Source of the DNA: JAGXQV01 sp964451375
Lineage (GTDB): Bacteria; Pseudomonadota; Gammaproteobacteria; Burkholderiales; Sulfuricellaceae
Direction: 5' to 3'
DNA: 64,000 nucleotides
Assembly: GCA_964451375.1 (NCBI GenBank)
Contig: CAYVIN010000009.1
Span: forward strand, 1-64,000
Shown: in pieces, positions 34,619-42,509 of the stretch
Position numbering within the stretch: the first letter of the stretch is position 1
Layout: every line of letters starts with the position of its first letter
The notes under the pieces: generated by a model
What the model was told of the DNA's origin: nothing
Database searches by the model: none
Seen by the model: the letters and a program-made list of their open reading frames with translations, nothing else
Translations under genes and position numbers: made by a program

Positions 34619-35185
34619 TCAATCGATGTATTCAAACACCTTCACCACTTTGCGCACCCCGCCGGTGGTTCGGGCGATTTCCACTGCGGCATCGGCTTCA
34701 CGGCGCTTCACGGTGCCCATCAGGAAAACACTGCCGCCTTCGGTAATGACCTTGACGTGGACATGCGAAAACTTCGCGGCGTCGATGGAGGGAGTTGTGA
34801 CATTGGATGGCAGGTGGGTGGCGTTGTGGGGTGCGAGCAGGGAGCGGAGGCCGTCGTTTTGCAATTCGTTGGTGATAATGTTTACGTTGGCAATGCCGAG
34901 CACGTCTTTTGCTGCTTCTTCCTTGGCGGTCTGGGAGGGTACTTCGCCGGTCCGCAGCACATGGCGGTTGAAGCTGTTGGCGTTGATGTGGGCGCGATTG
35001 CCGAGTTTTTCGTCGAGGCGGTGAAAGGCCTTCAGTTCGATGCCTTCATCTTCGATGTAGGTGCCAGAGGTGCGCCGGTCTTCGGCCATCAACACGCCTG
35101 CGCCGACGCCGGTGGCGACCGCCGTGATGCAACCTTGCAAAACCGGCAACAGGGTCAGGAGAGACAACAGCAGGACTTTTTTCAT
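34619..35185 (-). CDS. dolP: DolP/YraP-like outer-membrane lipoprotein with BON domains
   Basis: 188 residues. A lipoprotein signal ends LLPVLQGC with the acceptor cysteine. Two BON domains follow (RAHINANSFNRHVLRTGEVPS and FSHVHVKVITEGGSVFLMG, ending VRKVVKVFEYID). DolP supports outer-membrane integrity and septal amidase control in E. coli. Its start overlaps the diaA stop by one base (TAATG). Gene order lpoA-yraN-diaA-dolP matches E. coli yraM-N-O-P. Confidence 0.92.
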   Translation of the reverse strand: MKKVLLLSLLTLLPVLQGCITAVATGVGAGVLMAEDRRTSGTYIEDEGIELKAFHRLDEKLGNRAHINANSFNRHVLRTGEVPSQTAKEEAAKDVLGIANVNIITNELQNDGLRSLLAPHNATHLPSNVTTPSIDAAKFSHVHVKVITEGGSVFLMGTVKRREADAAVEIARTTGGVRKVVKVFEYID

Positions 35186-35775
35186 TATTCGACTCCGAGT
35201 AAGAGGCAATCCACCGCATCACACAGGCAGTGGATGGCGGTAATGTGGATTTCCTGAATATGGGCGGTGCGTTCGCCCGGCGCACATAGATGAATATCGT
35301 CAGATTCGAGCATTTCCCCGATTTTCCCGCCACCCTTGCCGGTCAGGGCGATTACCGTCATGCCGCGTTCGTGCGCTGCGTTCACGGCGGCCACCACGTT
35401 CGGCGAATTGCCGCTGGTGGAAATCGCCAACAATACGTCGGGCGCATGGCCGAGGGCGCGCACCTGTTTGGAAAACACCTCGACGAAATCATAGTCGTTG
35501 GCGATTGAGGTAATAGTGGAAGCATCGGTGGTCAAGGTCATCGCGGCCAGACCGGGGCGCTCCATTTCAAAACGGTTCAACATTTCGGCGGCGAAGTGCT
35601 GGGCGTCCGCCGCCGAGCCGCCGTTGCCGCAGGCCAGCACCTTGCCGTCGGCGAGCAGGCATTGCACGATGCGCTCCGCGCCGGCCGCGATGCCGGGGGC
35701 AAGGATGTCCGCCGCCTGGAATTTGAGGTTGGCGCTTTCGCTGAAATGCAGGCTGATGCGGTGATGGATATCCAT
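35185..35775 (-). CDS. diaA: SIS-domain protein, DiaA/GmhA family
   Basis: 196 residues with a SIS fold: VLACGNGGSAADAQHFAAEMLNRF near 46-69, DVLLAISTSGNSPNVVAAV and a C-terminal helix IQEIHITAIHCLCDAVD. By gene context (yraN upstream, dolP downstream) it is DiaA/YraO, a DnaA-binding initiation factor. The sequence family also includes phosphoheptose isomerase GmhA, and rfaE2 is close, so dual or GmhA function is possible. The ATG at 35775 gives the normal length. Confidence 0.85.
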   Translation of the reverse strand: MDIHHRISLHFSESANLKFQAADILAPGIAAGAERIVQCLLADGKVLACGNGGSAADAQHFAAEMLNRFEMERPGLAAMTLTTDASTITSIANDYDFVEVFSKQVRALGHAPDVLLAISTSGNSPNVVAAVNAAHERGMTVIALTGKGGGKIGEMLESDDIHLCAPGERTAHIQEIHITAIHCLCDAVDCLLLGVE

Positions 35776-35809
35776 GATTGAAGCCGGTATTAAAAGTGAG
35801 GCGGGCATT

Positions 35810-36160
35810 TTAACCGCTAAAAGCATCCTTGATCCATTGCACTGAATTTACCGTCAAATCATCCAGCAACACTACGTCGAAGCGACATGGCGGAATACGC
35901 TTCAGGCGTTGCAGATAATGCTGGGCGGCGTACACGATGCGTTGCTGTTTTTTTGCAGTGATGCTGGCGGCGGCCCCGCCGAAGGCGGCGCTCTGGCGCA
36001 GACGCACTTCGACGAAAACCAGCGTTGCGCGGTCGTCCAGGATCAGGTCGATTTCACCCTGGCGGCACCGGTAATTCCGTTCGATCAGGCGCAGGCCGTG
36101 ACGTTCAAGATATTCTGCGGCGATTTGTTCGGCCTGTGCGCCGTCGCTGAGGCGGGTCAT
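35810..36160 (-). CDS. yraN: YraN family protein (UPF0102, nuclease-like fold)
   Basis: 116 residues, typical length. GAQAEQIAAEYLERHGLRLIERNYRCRQGEIDLI and the VFVEVRLR strand give the restriction-endonuclease-like core (GEID...EVR) of this family; the biological role is uncertain. It is in the conserved lpoA-yraN-diaA-dolP order, 34 bases before the diaA start. Confidence 0.92.
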   Translation of the reverse strand: MTRLSDGAQAEQIAAEYLERHGLRLIERNYRCRQGEIDLILDDRATLVFVEVRLRQSAAFGGAAASITAKKQQRIVYAAQHYLQRLKRIPPCRFDVVLLDDLTVNSVQWIKDAFSG

Positions 36161-36214
36161 TGGGGCGGGTGGGGAAAGGCGGCGTTTTTCTTCATCCGCG
36201 TCCCCTCATCCTGG

Positions 36215-37258
36215 TTAATGCGTCGCCACCATCTCACCCAGGCGGAATTCGGCGGCGCTGAGTTCGCGGTTGAAGTGGTGGGCGTCGAGTACGATTTGCC
36301 CGGTGACGCCGTCGAGGAAGGGCGTGTTGGCCAGGGTTTCGCGGTCGAGCAGCGCCGCAGACACCCGCCAGGCGTCGATGCCCAGCGCGTAGAAACGTTC
36401 CAGTTCAACCGGCATCGGGTTGGCGGGACGCGGGTAAATCAGCACCGCCGGATGGTCGGCTTGCAGAAACCAGGGCATTTCCACGAAACGGATCTGGTTG
36501 AGGTCGACGTTGCGCCCGCCTTCGCTGCGCCCCCCGTAAATCAGCGAGGTGGCGTAGGTGGGGATGGTGGCGTCCAGGTAGGGACGCACCGCGCGCGCCC
36601 GTTCAGCGTCGGCGGCGATGAAAAACATGTCCGGTTCCAGGCGGGCGAGGGCGGCGCGGATTTTCGGATGGGCGTTTTGGTTGGGGGCGAAGAACAGGCG
36701 TTCCAGCAAGGTTCCGCCGAGTTTCAGCCATTCGTCGGTAAAAGCCGCCTGGATGCGTTTGGAAAAAGTGTTTTGGGCGGTGATCGTCACCGCCTTGCGG
36801 AATTTTCGGGCATAAGCAAGGCGCGCCGCCTGGCGGGCTTCACTTTCCACGTTGAGACCGAACAGATAAAGATTGTTGGGCAAGCTTCCCTGGATATCCG
36901 GGGTGCTGAGGGCCAGGGTGGGGATCGTCAGCGGCTCTTCGAGGAGCGCCGTTACCGCGCCGCGCGTCAGCGGGCCGACGATTAACGCCGGGTTGGCTTG
37001 CACCGCCGACCGGTATGCCTTCAGAATGTCGTCGGTTGCGTCGCCGGTCGGCTGGATTTCCACCGGCAGGCCGCGCTGGAATTCGGCGGCGGTGCTGAAT
37101 CCCAGCCGAAAAGCTTCGGCGGCTGCGCCGAAACTGGCGGATTTGAGCGGCAGCAACAAGGCGATGTGGCGAGTTGGCGCAGGGGGCGTTTCCCCTTCCT
37201 CGGCGAACGTCAGTCCGCTCCACGAAAACAGCAGGAAAAGGAACAGAAAACGATGCAT
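36215..37258 (-). CDS. lpoA: Penicillin-binding protein activator, LpoA/LppC family
   Basis: 347 residues with a signal peptide (MHRFLFLFLLFSWSGLTFA) and a periplasmic-binding-protein-like domain (HIALLLPLKSASFGAAAEAF, PALIVGPLTRGAVTAL, DMFFIAADAERARAV). It is much shorter than E. coli LpoA, keeping the C-terminal PBP-like domain and lacking the TPR-like N-terminal half and a lipobox cysteine. LpoA stimulates PBP1A. Its ATG lies directly against the opposite-strand ATG of rsmI. Confidence 0.88.
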   Translation of the reverse strand: MHRFLFLFLLFSWSGLTFAEEGETPPAPTRHIALLLPLKSASFGAAAEAFRLGFSTAAEFQRGLPVEIQPTGDATDDILKAYRSAVQANPALIVGPLTRGAVTALLEEPLTIPTLALSTPDIQGSLPNNLYLFGLNVESEARQAARLAYARKFRKAVTITAQNTFSKRIQAAFTDEWLKLGGTLLERLFFAPNQNAHPKIRAALARLEPDMFFIAADAERARAVRPYLDATIPTYATSLIYGGRSEGGRNVDLNQIRFVEMPWFLQADHPAVLIYPRPANPMPVELERFYALGIDAWRVSAALLDRETLANTPFLDGVTGQIVLDAHHFNRELSAAEFRLGEMVATH

Positions 37259-38119
37259 GGGGATAAGCGGCAGGTGGAGGAGGGCACATTATATGTGGTC
37301 GCCACGCCGATTGGAAACCTGGGCGACATTACCCAACGTGCGCTGGAAGTCTTGCGTGGGGTGGACGTGGTGGCCGCCGAAGACACCCGCGACAGCGCCC
37401 GCCTGCTGAACTTTTACGGCATCTCCGCGAAATTGATGGCGTTGCACGAACATAATGAACGTTCGGCGGGGGCGCGTATCGTCGCCTTGCTCGCCGCCGG
37501 GCAGAGCGTGGCGTTGATTTCCGACGCCGGCACCCCGGCGGTCAGCGACCCCGGCGCGCATCTGGTGGCCGAGACGCGCGCCGCCGGTTACCGGGTGATC
37601 CCGCTGCCCGGCCCGAACGCAGCCGTTACCGCGATTTCCGCCGCCGGCAGGCCCGACCTGCATTTCCTCTTTTACGGATTTCTGCCGCACACCGGCGCAG
37701 AGCGCCGCCGGGTTCTGGAATCCCTCAAGGAGCAGCCGTGGCTGCTGGTGTTCTACGAGTCGCCGCACCGTATTCTCGACAGCGTCGCCGATCTTTGCGC
37801 GGTGCTGGGCGGTGCACGGCAGATCACTTTCGCCCGCGAATTAACCAAAATTTTCGAGTCCATTGTTACCTTGCCGCTCGGCGAAGCGCTGGCCTGGCTT
37901 AAGGAAGACGCCAACCGGCAAAGGGGCGAATTCGTCCTGCTGGTTTCCGGCGCGCCCCCCGTCCAGAACGAAGGCATCGCAGAAAACGCCCAGCAAACCC
38001 TGAAAATCCTGCTCGCCGAATTGCCGCTCAAGCAGGCGGTGAAACTCGCCGCCGAAATCAGCGGCGAGAAGAAAAACGCGCTCTATGACCTTGCCTTGGA
38101 ATGGAAAAAGGCGACATAA
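37253..38119 (+). CDS. rsmI: 16S rRNA (cytidine1402-2'-O)-methyltransferase
   Basis: 288 residues: ATPIGNLGDITQRALEVL, VVAAEDTRDSARLLNFYGI and ISDAGTPAVSDPG are RsmI signatures of the tetrapyrrole-methylase fold; the C-terminal AEISGEKKNALYDLALEW is also typical. It methylates C1402 of 16S rRNA. The ATG at 37253 forms ATGCAT with the lpoA start on the other strand, leaving no intergenic DNA. A GTG at 37275 is an alternative start and would fit the usual short N-terminus better. Confidence 0.94.
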   Translation: MHGDKRQVEEGTLYVVATPIGNLGDITQRALEVLRGVDVVAAEDTRDSARLLNFYGISAKLMALHEHNERSAGARIVALLAAGQSVALISDAGTPAVSDPGAHLVAETRAAGYRVIPLPGPNAAVTAISAAGRPDLHFLFYGFLPHTGAERRRVLESLKEQPWLLVFYESPHRILDSVADLCAVLGGARQITFARELTKIFESIVTLPLGEALAWLKEDANRQRGEFVLLVSGAPPVQNEGIAENAQQTLKILLAELPLKQAVKLAAEISGEKKNALYDLALEWKKAT

Positions 38120-38233
38120 CAGGGTAGTTTGCAGGAGCCGGATTTGCCCCTGATACAGGATGACGGTGTCCTGTTATTTGCCGAAATTCAAGCGTATAAT
38201 TCCACCTTTCAGGCTTTTCCTTTATTCAAATTA

Positions 38234-39313
38234 GTGGCATCCCCTAGCTCATTTCGAGTTGTCTGGATAGGCGCAATACTCGTGCTGCTGTCCGTCCTTG
38301 CCGCATATTTCCTATGGCGGCCTGCGCCGCAGTCTGCGCTGGAGACTCACCAGAGCGTCATCGTCACCGCTTACGACCGCGAACCGATTACCCCCTTGCC
38401 CGAGATCGTCGAGCTCGATGCGCGCAAAGTTGCGCTGGGCGAACGGCTGTTTCATGACGTGCGTTTATCCGCCGACGATACGCTTTCCTGTGCTTCCTGC
38501 CATGCGCTCGACAAAGCCGGCGTGGATCGTCAGGCGCATTCCACTGGTATTGGCGGGGCGCAGGGCAAGGTCAACGCCCCCACGGTTTTCAACAGCGCCT
38601 ACAATTTCCGCCAGTTCTGGGACGGGCGCGCCGCCGACCTCGTCGAGCAGGCCGCCGGGCCGGTGCACAACCCCATCGAAATGGGTTCGTCCTGGTCGCA
38701 GGTTCTCGAAAAACTGGGGCGTGACCGCGATCTGGTCGATTATTTTGCGACGCTTTATCCGGGGGGGCTGCAAAACCGCAATATCCAGGACGCCATCGCC
38801 ACGTTTGAACGCAGCCTCATTACCCCGTCGCGTTTTGACCGTTTCCTGCGCGGTGATCGGGAGGCGTTGAGCGCCCGTGAACAGGCCGGCTATCGCCTGT
38901 TCAAGGATTACGGCTGCACCGCCTGCCATCAGGGGATGAATGTCGGCGGCAACATGTATCAGAGCTTCGGCATCTTCGGCAACTATTTCCAGGATCGCGG
39001 CAAGGATGAGCCGGAAGACCAGGGGCGTTATAACGTCACCAAACGCCAGGAAGACCGCCATCGCTTCAAGGTGCCGAGCCTGCGCAACGTGGCGCTCACT
39101 GCGCCGTATTTTCACGACGGCTCGGTGGCGCGGCTTGAGGACGCCGTGCGGGTGATGGGGCGCTACCAGTTGGGACGTGTCCTGAACGAGCGGGAAGTCA
39201 CCGACATCGTGGCGTTTCTGAATTCGCTCAACGGCTTCTGGCGGGGCAAGCCCTTATCCTATATTCCTCAGTTGACCGCTCGCCATGACGCATACGATAT
39301 TGGTCATAAGTGA
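38234..39313 (+). CDS. Di-heme cytochrome c peroxidase (CcpA/MauG family)
   Basis: About 359 residues. An N-terminal membrane anchor or uncleaved signal (VWIGAILVLLSVLAAYFLW) precedes two heme motifs, CASCH and CTACH. The family segments GERLFHDVRLSADDTLSCASCH, NAPTVFNSAYNFRQFWDGRA and PSLRNVALTAPYFHDGS are present. It reduces periplasmic hydrogen peroxide using electrons from small cytochromes, or is a related MauG-like enzyme. The GTG at 38234 is chosen because an upstream TATAAT at 38196-38201 would leave only a short leader; the frame is open back to a TTG at 38129. Confidence 0.9.
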   Translation: MASPSSFRVVWIGAILVLLSVLAAYFLWRPAPQSALETHQSVIVTAYDREPITPLPEIVELDARKVALGERLFHDVRLSADDTLSCASCHALDKAGVDRQAHSTGIGGAQGKVNAPTVFNSAYNFRQFWDGRAADLVEQAAGPVHNPIEMGSSWSQVLEKLGRDRDLVDYFATLYPGGLQNRNIQDAIATFERSLITPSRFDRFLRGDREALSAREQAGYRLFKDYGCTACHQGMNVGGNMYQSFGIFGNYFQDRGKDEPEDQGRYNVTKRQEDRHRFKVPSLRNVALTAPYFHDGSVARLEDAVRVMGRYQLGRVLNEREVTDIVAFLNSLNGFWRGKPLSYIPQLTARHDAYDIGHK

Positions 39314-39362
39314 CTTTGTCACAGGTTTGGCGCTCACCCGTTTGGTGAACGCGCTACGGGCC

Positions 39363-39468
39363 GGATTGCACGGTTTATCGGGCGGATTGCTGCGTTACAA
39401 CTCCTTGGAATGGAATAGCCATTCCGCGTCGTTGTGCCTTGCACTCCACCCAATAAACCGCACACTCC
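39363..39468. repeat. Foldback element after the peroxidase gene
   Basis: A 106-base imperfect palindrome. The left arm reads GGATTGCACGGTTTATCGGG and the reverse complement of the right arm reads GGAGTGTGCGGTTTATTGGG, with a central GGAATxxCCATTCC. It lies between the peroxidase and the GGDEF-EAL gene and resembles dispersed palindromic repeats. Confidence 0.7.
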
Positions 39469-39496
39469 AACCCGTCCAACTGAGGAATATAGGATT

Positions 39497-42409
39497 ATGA
39501 AAAACCGGCTGCTGCGCTGGGGATTGCTGGCCGGGCTGGTGGGCGGTATCGCCGTGCTGTTTCTGCTGATCGACGGCTCGCTGAGCGCAGCGCGGCGCGA
39601 TGCGCGGGTGACGGCGCAACTGCACACCATCGTGGAGATGGAACACAATGTCGGGGAAAGTGTTCTCAAGCTGCGTTACGGTCTGGTTCACAATTATGAT
39701 GGCATCAACGCGGCGCTGGCCCGGATGCGCGACGCCAAGACCACGCTTGAGAGCGGCGAGACAGCCCTGCCGGGCAGCGCCGGAGAGGAACTTGACGATG
39801 CTTTCGCGGCGTTTGCCAAGGCTCTCGACGACCACGAGGAAATCGTCGAACGTTTCAAATCCGACAATGCGGTTCTGAAAAACTCCCTCCAGCATTTTTC
39901 CCCATCGTCTTCCGCTCTGCTGCGGCGGATTTCCGGTGAAGGACGCTATCAGGCGTTACGCGAGGAACTCAGTCAGCTTGTGCATAGCGTGATGCGCCAT
40001 GGGCTGGGCGGCGAGGATTCCCTGAGCGGGGAAATCCACTGGCGCGTCGAACGTCTGGAAAAGCTGCGCCACGGCCTGCCTGAAGAATTAAGTATCCTGA
40101 CCGGCAACGTTCTGGCCCATGCCCAGGTGATCGCCCAATACCGCGCGGTGGTCGATAACGCGACCCAACGCATCGTGTTTCCGCACCTCGTGGAAGTGAT
40201 CGGCAGTCTCGTCAAAGCCGCCGGCAACGCCGCGTTGCGCAAGGAACAACGCGCCGAAAACTACCGTTTCGCGCTGGGCCTGCTGGCGATTCTGCTCCTG
40301 CTTGCAGTGGCCGGCGTGATTGTGCGATTGATGAAAAATACCCGTGAGCTTGCTGAAAATCATCGTTTTCTGGAACGCATCAGCGACAACATCGGCGACG
40401 GCGTACTCGCTACCGACAAGCAGGGGCGGGTGATTTTCGCCAATCGCGAGGCGCTGAATCTGGTGGGCTGGACGCGCGCCGAACTGCTCGGGCGCAATCT
40501 CCACGACACTTTTCACGCCAATCCCGACGGCAGCTCCCACGACGCCGAGACCTGCGTGATGCGGCAATGCGCCATTCACGGCAACGTCTGCCGTAGCGAA
40601 AGCGAATATTTCGCGCGCCGCGACGGCAGCATCTTTCCGGTGGCGCTGGTCAACGTGCCGCTCGTCGAAGAAGGTGAAATCGGCGCGGTGACGGTGTTTC
40701 GCGACATGAGCCAAGTGCGCGAGCGCGAGAAGGAATTGCGCCTTGCCCGCACCGTGTTTGAAAACAGCCCCTACGGAATCACCATCACCGACCGCGAGGC
40801 GCATATCCTCGATGTTAATCCGGCGTTCACCGCCATTACCGGTTACGCCAGGGAAGAAGTGATCGGCGAGAATCCGCGGATTCTCCAGTCCGGTGCGCAG
40901 GGGCATGAGTTCTACCGCAAGATGTGGCAAACCCTCGCCGAACACGGGCATTGGAAAGGCGAAATGCGCAATCGCCGCAAAAACGGCGAAATCTACCCGG
41001 AGTGGATGCACGTCCGCGCAGTGCGCGACAGCGCCGGGGAAATCAGCCAGTACGTGGCGATATTCTCCGATATTACCGAACACGAGCAGGCTGCCCGCCA
41101 ACTCGAATACCTGTCCAACTACGACACCCTCACCGGCCTGCCCAACCGCGTGTTGTTCCAGGATCGCCTGATCCACGCCATCGCCCAGCCGCTTCGCCAG
41201 GGCCGCCTGCTGGCCTTGCTGTTCCTCGATCTCGATCATTTCAAGGCGATCAACGACACCCTCGGTCACGGCGTCGGCGACCTGGTGCTGAAAGCCGTCG
41301 CGCAACGCCTGCAAGTCTGTGTCGGCGCGAATGGCACCCTCTCGCGCCTTTCCGGCGACCAGTTCGGCGTGCTGCTCGACAGCATCGGCAGCGTCGCCGA
41401 AGTTGCCGGGGTCTCCCGCGATCTTCTGGAAAGTCTGACCGCACCGTTTCACCTCGAAGGCCACGACATCTACACCAGCGCCAGTGTCGGCGTGACGTTG
41501 TACCCGCCCGACGGCGACGACGCCGAAACCCTGCTGATCAACGCCGACGCGGCGATGTTCCGCGCCAAGGAAATGGGGCATGGCGGCCTGCAATTTTTCA
41601 GCGCCGACATGACCGAAGGCGCACTCGACTCCATGCGCCTCGAAAACGCCCTGCGCCAAGCCCTCAAAAACGGTGAACTGGAGCTTGCCTATCAGCCCCA
41701 GGTGGATCTCGTCAGCCATCGCATCATCGGGCTGGAAGCCCTGCTGCGCTGGAATTCGCCGGAATTGGGCAAGGTCTCCCCAGCGCGTTTTATCCCCGTT
41801 GCCGAAAAAACCGGCCTGATCGTCGCCATCGGCGCGTGGGTGCTGGAAACCGCCTGCACCCAGAACAAGGCCTGGCAGCAGGCCGGACTGCCACCGATGC
41901 GGGTCGCGGTGAACCTTTCCGCGTTGCAGTTCCGCAATGGCGACCTGGTTGAAACAGTGCGCTGGGCGCTTGCCGCCAGTCAACTGGAAGGCCGTTGGCT
42001 GGAACTGGAGATCACCGAAAGCGTCCTCATGGATGACGTGGAAGACACCATCGCCACCCTCAACGCGCTACGGAAGCTGGGCTGCGAAATCGCCATTGAC
42101 GACTTCGGCACCGGCTACTCCAGCCTGAGTTATCTCAAACGTTTCCCCGTTGATACCCTAAAGATCGACCAATCCTTCGTGCGCGGCCTGGGTTTCGACG
42201 CCGATGACAGCGCGGTGGTAAACGCCGTTATCGGGCTGGGCGAAAGTCTCGGCCTGAAGCTGGTCGCAGAAGGTGTGGAAAACGCCACCCAACTCACGGC
42301 GTTGGGCGCCCGCACGGAAGCGATCTCCGTTCAGGGTTATCATTTCTTCCGCCCCGCCCCCGCCTCGGAAATCGCCTTGTGCGTGATGGCGGCGCAGAGT
42401 GTGGAGTGA
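39497..42409 (+). CDS. DAHL-PAS-PAS-GGDEF-EAL protein, likely c-di-GMP phosphodiesterase
   Basis: 970 residues. TM1 is near 5-24, a helical DAHL-type periplasmic sensor near 30-245, TM2 near 260-278, two PAS domains near 290-410 and 415-535, GGDEF near 540-705 and EAL near 715-965. The GGDEF signature is SGDQF and no RxxD I-site precedes it, so cyclase activity is doubtful. EAL is intact (LEALLRW, ELEITES, DDFGTGYSSLSYL). The expected net activity is c-di-GMP hydrolysis, perhaps with GTP as an allosteric ligand (inference). An AGGA site precedes the ATG. Confidence 0.92.
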   Translation: MKNRLLRWGLLAGLVGGIAVLFLLIDGSLSAARRDARVTAQLHTIVEMEHNVGESVLKLRYGLVHNYDGINAALARMRDAKTTLESGETALPGSAGEELDDAFAAFAKALDDHEEIVERFKSDNAVLKNSLQHFSPSSSALLRRISGEGRYQALREELSQLVHSVMRHGLGGEDSLSGEIHWRVERLEKLRHGLPEELSILTGNVLAHAQVIAQYRAVVDNATQRIVFPHLVEVIGSLVKAAGNAALRKEQRAENYRFALGLLAILLLLAVAGVIVRLMKNTRELAENHRFLERISDNIGDGVLATDKQGRVIFANREALNLVGWTRAELLGRNLHDTFHANPDGSSHDAETCVMRQCAIHGNVCRSESEYFARRDGSIFPVALVNVPLVEEGEIGAVTVFRDMSQVREREKELRLARTVFENSPYGITITDREAHILDVNPAFTAITGYAREEVIGENPRILQSGAQGHEFYRKMWQTLAEHGHWKGEMRNRRKNGEIYPEWMHVRAVRDSAGEISQYVAIFSDITEHEQAARQLEYLSNYDTLTGLPNRVLFQDRLIHAIAQPLRQGRLLALLFLDLDHFKAINDTLGHGVGDLVLKAVAQRLQVCVGANGTLSRLSGDQFGVLLDSIGSVAEVAGVSRDLLESLTAPFHLEGHDIYTSASVGVTLYPPDGDDAETLLINADAAMFRAKEMGHGGLQFFSADMTEGALDSMRLENALRQALKNGELELAYQPQVDLVSHRIIGLEALLRWNSPELGKVSPARFIPVAEKTGLIVAIGAWVLETACTQNKAWQQAGLPPMRVAVNLSALQFRNGDLVETVRWALAASQLEGRWLELEITESVLMDDVEDTIATLNALRKLGCEIAIDDFGTGYSSLSYLKRFPVDTLKIDQSFVRGLGFDADDSAVVNAVIGLGESLGLKLVAEGVENATQLTALGARTEAISVQGYHFFRPAPASEIALCVMAAQSVE

Positions 42410-42477
42410 GAGACCGAGCGATTCGTGGGCGGCCCGCCCACCTTTCACCGACTGCGATGTTTCCTTTGATTGTCCCC

Positions 42478-42508
42478 AAAAAAACGGCCACCTTCGGGTG
42501 GCCGTTTG
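42478..42508 (-). terminator. Rho-independent terminator of the large surface-protein gene
   Basis: On the minus strand, AACGGCCACC-CGAA-GGTGGCCGTT is followed by TTTTTT, a ten-pair stem. It overlaps the last bases before the stop of the surface protein. It may also stop the convergent GGDEF-EAL gene. Confidence 0.88.
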
Positions 42509-42509
42509 G

